Shown here: in pieces, positions 60,895 through 64,000 of the stretch
Position numbering within the stretch: position 1 is the first letter of the stretch
Layout: each line of letters begins with the position of its first letter
Assembly: GCF_000316665.1 (NCBI RefSeq)
Contig: NC_019678.1
Location: 4,898,001 to 4,962,000 of the forward strand
DNA length: 64,000 bases
Direction: 5' to 3'
Source of the DNA: Rivularia sp. PCC 7116
GTDB lineage: Bacteria; Cyanobacteriota; Cyanobacteriia; Cyanobacteriales; Nostocaceae
Notes under the pieces: generated by a model
The model's database searches: none
What the model was told of the DNA's origin: nothing
What the model saw: only the letters and a program-made list of their open reading frames with translations
Made by a program: the position numbers and the translations under genes

Positions 60895-61289
60895 TAATAT
60901 TATACACTTAATAATTATTTGTAATTATTTACCTAACAATTTACCTCGCAATTTTAATTTGGATAAAATAGTTGCTAGCAATCATCAGTTAGCGATTACT
61001 AATTACAAGCGAAGGAAAGAGTTAGGAGGAAAAAGGGAAAGTTACTAAAAACTTTAGTTCTGAGCTTAGAACTCAGTAAAAAAACACCAATCCGTCCGAG
61101 ACACGCTGCGCTAACAGTAAAAAAACAACAATCCGTCGGAGACGCGCAGCGCGATCGATATTGATGTCCTTATTTGATTAGAGACATTTTTAAGCGTGAG
61201 TTTGTCTTTAACATAGTCGTCTTTTTTTCTTTTTCGACGAACAATTCATATCTATTTCAATTCTCATTAATCAAAAAAACTATTACTAA
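60895..61289. other. Intergenic region with a 41-bp direct repeat
   Basis: Two direct repeats (61074-61113 and 61115-61153) share CAGTAAAAAAACA, CAATCCGTC and GAGAC and differ at a few positions. The rest is AT-rich. Both lie upstream of the CHAT-CHASE2 gene. Confidence 0.6.
61074..61153. repeat. Tandem 41-bp direct repeat
   Basis: Two adjacent units of about 40 bp start CAGTAAAAAAACA and end in a CGC-rich segment. They may be a regulatory or transposon-derived duplication. Confidence 0.6.
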
Positions 61290-63662
61290 ATGAGTAAGCT
61301 AGTCATTTTCACTTTATTAGGAGGAGATTTACACCAAGGTATTCCTGTTGTCACGGCTCAACTTTGGCATAATAATCAATCTTTCAAAATTACGGGAAGC
61401 TTGCCAGCAGCACCAGAGTTGAGTCAGCTATACAAGCAATGGCAACTACTTTACGAAGCCGTACATCAGCGTTTTGGTAGCAATCAGCGTATAAAGATAG
61501 ACCATCAAAGCGTCACTCATGTCTCCGTGAATGACTTTAATGAAATTTGTCTACAGCTACAAAAAAATATTAATGCTTGGTTGAAATTTGAGTCATTTCA
61601 AAATATTGAACGGCAACTGCGGACTCTGCTCAATCAAGATGATGAAATCAGAATTATCTTTGAAACAAATATAGTTGCATTACATCGCTTACCTTGGCAT
61701 TTATGGAACTTTTTCAGTGATTATCCTAAAGCAGAATTAGGTTTGAGCAATCATGAATATGGATCTCCTCGGGTATTGCAAAAATCTCCCGGCGGTAAGA
61801 TTAAAATTTTGGCAGTCTTAGGTAATGGAATTGGTATTGATATCGATCGAGATGCTGCTTTGCTGCAAAACTTAGAAGATGCTCAAACCATATTTTTATT
61901 ACAGCCAACAAGGAAACAACTTGATGAGCAATTGTGGAATTACGATTGGGATATTCTATTTTTTGCAGGACATAGCGCTAGTCTTGCAGATGGAGAAATA
62001 GGAACCATTTACATTAACGATACAGACAGCTTGACAATTTCTCAGTTAAGAAATGCACTGAAAACATCAATATTACGCGGTTTAAATATCGCAATTTTTA
62101 ATTCCTGCGACGGAATTGGTTTGGCACGAAATTTAGCCGATTTGAACATTCCCCAAATGATTGTGATGCGAACGGGAGTACCAGATTTCGTCGCACAAGA
62201 ATTCTTAAAAAACTTTCTTATTGCTTTTGCCGGTGCTAAACCATTTTACTTAGCGGTGCGAGAAGCACGAGAAAGACTTCAGGGATTGGAAAATGATTTT
62301 CCCTGTGCTAGTTGGTTGCCAGTTATCTACCAAAATCCGACAACTGTTCCTACTTCCTGGGGAGAATTGCGGGATCGACTTAGCGAACACAGCAAAACAA
62401 AATCTGTAGCTCGGGTTTCGGGAAAAAGTAAAATCTCACTCTTAAAGTCTAAGCTGCTGACTATTCTAGCTAGTAGTTTTATTGTGGCTCTTTCAACCAT
62501 AGGTTTAAGATACTTAGGAGTCTTTGAAAAAATTGAACTGCAAACTCTCGATCAAATGCAGCAGCTTAAACCTAAAGAAGACTTAGATCCTAGGGTAATA
62601 GTAGTTGAAGTGACTGAGAAGGATATTCAAGCTCGACAACAAACAACTTTAGGACAAAAATCAATTTCGGATAGCACCCTTGCAAAATTACTTAATAAAA
62701 TCCAAAAGTTTCAACCGCGAGTCATTGGCTTGGACATTTATAGAGACTTTGCAGATCCCGTATCAGATTCAAATCCAATACAACTTGCCACTGAACTGAA
62801 TCAAGAAAATGTTGTTGCTGTTTGTAAAGGTAGAGATCGAAAATACGATCCTCAAGGTGTAAAACCTCCCGAACAAGTACCTGTAGAGCGTCAGGGTTTT
62901 ACTGACGCAGTTCAAGATCCAGATGGTATCGTTCGCCGCCAAATTTTAATGATGGCGCAACAATCTTCTTCCCCTTGTACAACAGAATATTCGCTCTCGT
63001 TAAAATTGGCTACTGGTTTTTTATCTTACGACAAGATTTTAATTCATACTTATGATAATTATATAAAATTTGGTTCTACAGTATTTAAACGTTTAAAACC
63101 CGGTCGTAGTGGTGCTTATCAAAAAGGAACCGATACAGGCGGAATTCAAATAGTTGTCAACTACCGTAATGCTGATTTTCGCAGAGTTTCCCTTGAAGAT
63201 GTGCTGAATAATAAAGTTGAACTCAATCAGCTTAAAGATAAGGTCGTTTTGATTGGAGTTACAGCTAATACTATCAGCGATACTTGGTCAACTCCCTACA
63301 GTTCTGCACGGCAACCTTACCAAGAAATACCAGGCATATTTATACAAGCGCAAATGGTTAGCCAAATTCTGAGTGCAGTTTTAAATAATCGCCCTATTAT
63401 TTGGGTTTTGCCTTTTTGGAGCGATATTCTCTGGATATGCGGATGGTGTGTAGCGGCAAGTATTCTTGTTTGGCGCGTTTCTTCGCTCTCCGATAAAGGA
63501 TGCGCCATATTTATGACAGTTATTATATTGTATGGAGTTTGTGCGATCGCTCTGTTAAATCAAGGACTATGGCTACCATTTATTCCCTCAGCTTTTGGTG
63601 TTGTTGTAGGTGGCGTTGCAGTATTGTTCATCCAAAACCGCAAGCAATTTTCGACTCCTTAA
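61290..63662 (+). CDS. CHAT-CHASE2 membrane protein
   Basis: The 790-aa protein has an N-terminal region (1-110), a CHAT caspase-like domain (about 120-350) with the catalytic pair His228 (F-F-A-G-H-S) and Cys273 (F-N-S-C-D-G), one membrane helix (about 388-407), an extracytoplasmic CHASE2 sensor (about 412-690) and three C-terminal membrane helices (about 702-782). So a putative cytoplasmic protease is wired to an outside sensor. It is downstream of the sigma-like and DUF1822 genes. The protease substrate and the signal are unknown; the sigma-like factor or DUF1822 protein are tempting candidates. Confidence 0.9.
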   Translation: MSKLVIFTLLGGDLHQGIPVVTAQLWHNNQSFKITGSLPAAPELSQLYKQWQLLYEAVHQRFGSNQRIKIDHQSVTHVSVNDFNEICLQLQKNINAWLKFESFQNIERQLRTLLNQDDEIRIIFETNIVALHRLPWHLWNFFSDYPKAELGLSNHEYGSPRVLQKSPGGKIKILAVLGNGIGIDIDRDAALLQNLEDAQTIFLLQPTRKQLDEQLWNYDWDILFFAGHSASLADGEIGTIYINDTDSLTISQLRNALKTSILRGLNIAIFNSCDGIGLARNLADLNIPQMIVMRTGVPDFVAQEFLKNFLIAFAGAKPFYLAVREARERLQGLENDFPCASWLPVIYQNPTTVPTSWGELRDRLSEHSKTKSVARVSGKSKISLLKSKLLTILASSFIVALSTIGLRYLGVFEKIELQTLDQMQQLKPKEDLDPRVIVVEVTEKDIQARQQTTLGQKSISDSTLAKLLNKIQKFQPRVIGLDIYRDFADPVSDSNPIQLATELNQENVVAVCKGRDRKYDPQGVKPPEQVPVERQGFTDAVQDPDGIVRRQILMMAQQSSSPCTTEYSLSLKLATGFLSYDKILIHTYDNYIKFGSTVFKRLKPGRSGAYQKGTDTGGIQIVVNYRNADFRRVSLEDVLNNKVELNQLKDKVVLIGVTANTISDTWSTPYSSARQPYQEIPGIFIQAQMVSQILSAVLNNRPIIWVLPFWSDILWICGWCVAASILVWRVSSLSDKGCAIFMTVIILYGVCAIALLNQGLWLPFIPSAFGVVVGGVAVLFIQNRKQFSTP

Positions 63663-63883
63663 CAATCCTTAACAAAATAAAAATTTATGTATAAATTATG
63701 TTGCCTTTTTTCTCGTTTAAATTGGCTAAGTGCATAATTTAATTATGCTGACACCTATAAAAACATAGAAAAGTTAGTTAACTCTTGATTGCTTAACTTC
63801 TTTTCAGCAAACAGATACTATGTATGGACAAAATAGCTTTTGTTAATACCTAAGTCCGATTGAAATCAAGTAGGTTAAAGAAT

Positions 63884-64000
63884 ATGCGACTACCTCTGGC
63901 TCAGACAGCAAAATCAATCATAACAGTCTCTTTGATTTTAAGCGCGATTTCTCAGTATGCGCCAAAAGTAGTAGCTCAAACTACAAAGCCAACAATTACC
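63884..64000 (+). CDS. N-terminus of an exported protein (cut by window edge)
   Basis: The first 39 codons give a signal peptide (M-R-L-P-L-A-Q-T-A-K-S, then a hydrophobic stretch, with likely cleavage at V-V-A before Q-T-T). The mature part is outside. In this gene neighbourhood of other cyanobacteria a DUF928 protein is common, but nothing visible proves it. Confidence 0.6.
   Translation, partial: MRLPLAQTAKSIITVSLILSAISQYAPKVVAQTTKPTIT

Overview
The window is chromosomal DNA of a filamentous, probably heterocyst-forming cyanobacterium (Nostocales; a Rivularia/Calothrix-type genome fits). Support comes from a Ycf3 photosystem I assembly gene, many HIP1 octamers (GCGATCGC), AT-rich DNA, heptanucleotide STRR arrays between genes, DevBCA-type exporter genes, and cyanobacterial families such as DUF4058, DUF1822, CHAT-CHASE2, Uma2 and TPR kinases. 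No tRNA, rRNA or CRISPR array was recognised.

Layout. 1-9 kb: a cut lipoprotein gene, a CBS/PAS hybrid histidine kinase, a UspA protein, an OmpR-type regulator, a DUF937-like protein with a calcium-type loop, and a membrane GTPase. 8.5-12.8 kb is a scrapyard. A DUF2887/Rpn-type nuclease gene is split by a complete group II intron (2,267 bp, reverse transcriptase plus HNH) and again by a 175-bp MITE with an 8-bp target duplication. Next to it a Uma2 gene is frameshifted by a 43-nt perfect palindrome. 13-40 kb is mostly ordinary metabolism and stress: aldo/keto reductase, AlkB-like dioxygenase, membrane glycosyltransferase, PutA, a TPR kinase lacking the usual catalytic Asp, UbiD, DUF4058 pair, MlaE-type permease, lipoxygenase, GST, HMCES, Ycf3, GatC, MsrB.

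40.9-56.3 kb is a block of genes all on the minus strand that looks like an undescribed biosynthetic cluster. It contains a close VioC relative and a 571-aa protein that reads as VioD fused to VioE, both from the violacein pathway. Around them are a flavin amine oxidase, a cytochrome b5-desaturase, a type III polyketide synthase, two small genes, an MFS transporter, a DevBCA-type exporter and a haem peroxidase. VioA and VioB are absent from the window. The likely logic is: the amine oxidase makes an arylpyruvate imine, an unidentified coupling step follows, VioE and VioD/VioC-type enzymes rearrange and hydroxylate the product, the polyketide synthase and desaturase make or decorate a second moiety, and the transporters export it. 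The product is unknown.

56.3-58.5 kb has no genes and is packed with MITE-like inverted-repeat elements, some nested or in opposite orientation. 58.5-64 kb holds a sigma-70-like factor, a DUF1822 protein, a CHAT-CHASE2 membrane protein and the start of a secreted protein: a candidate sensing and regulation module.
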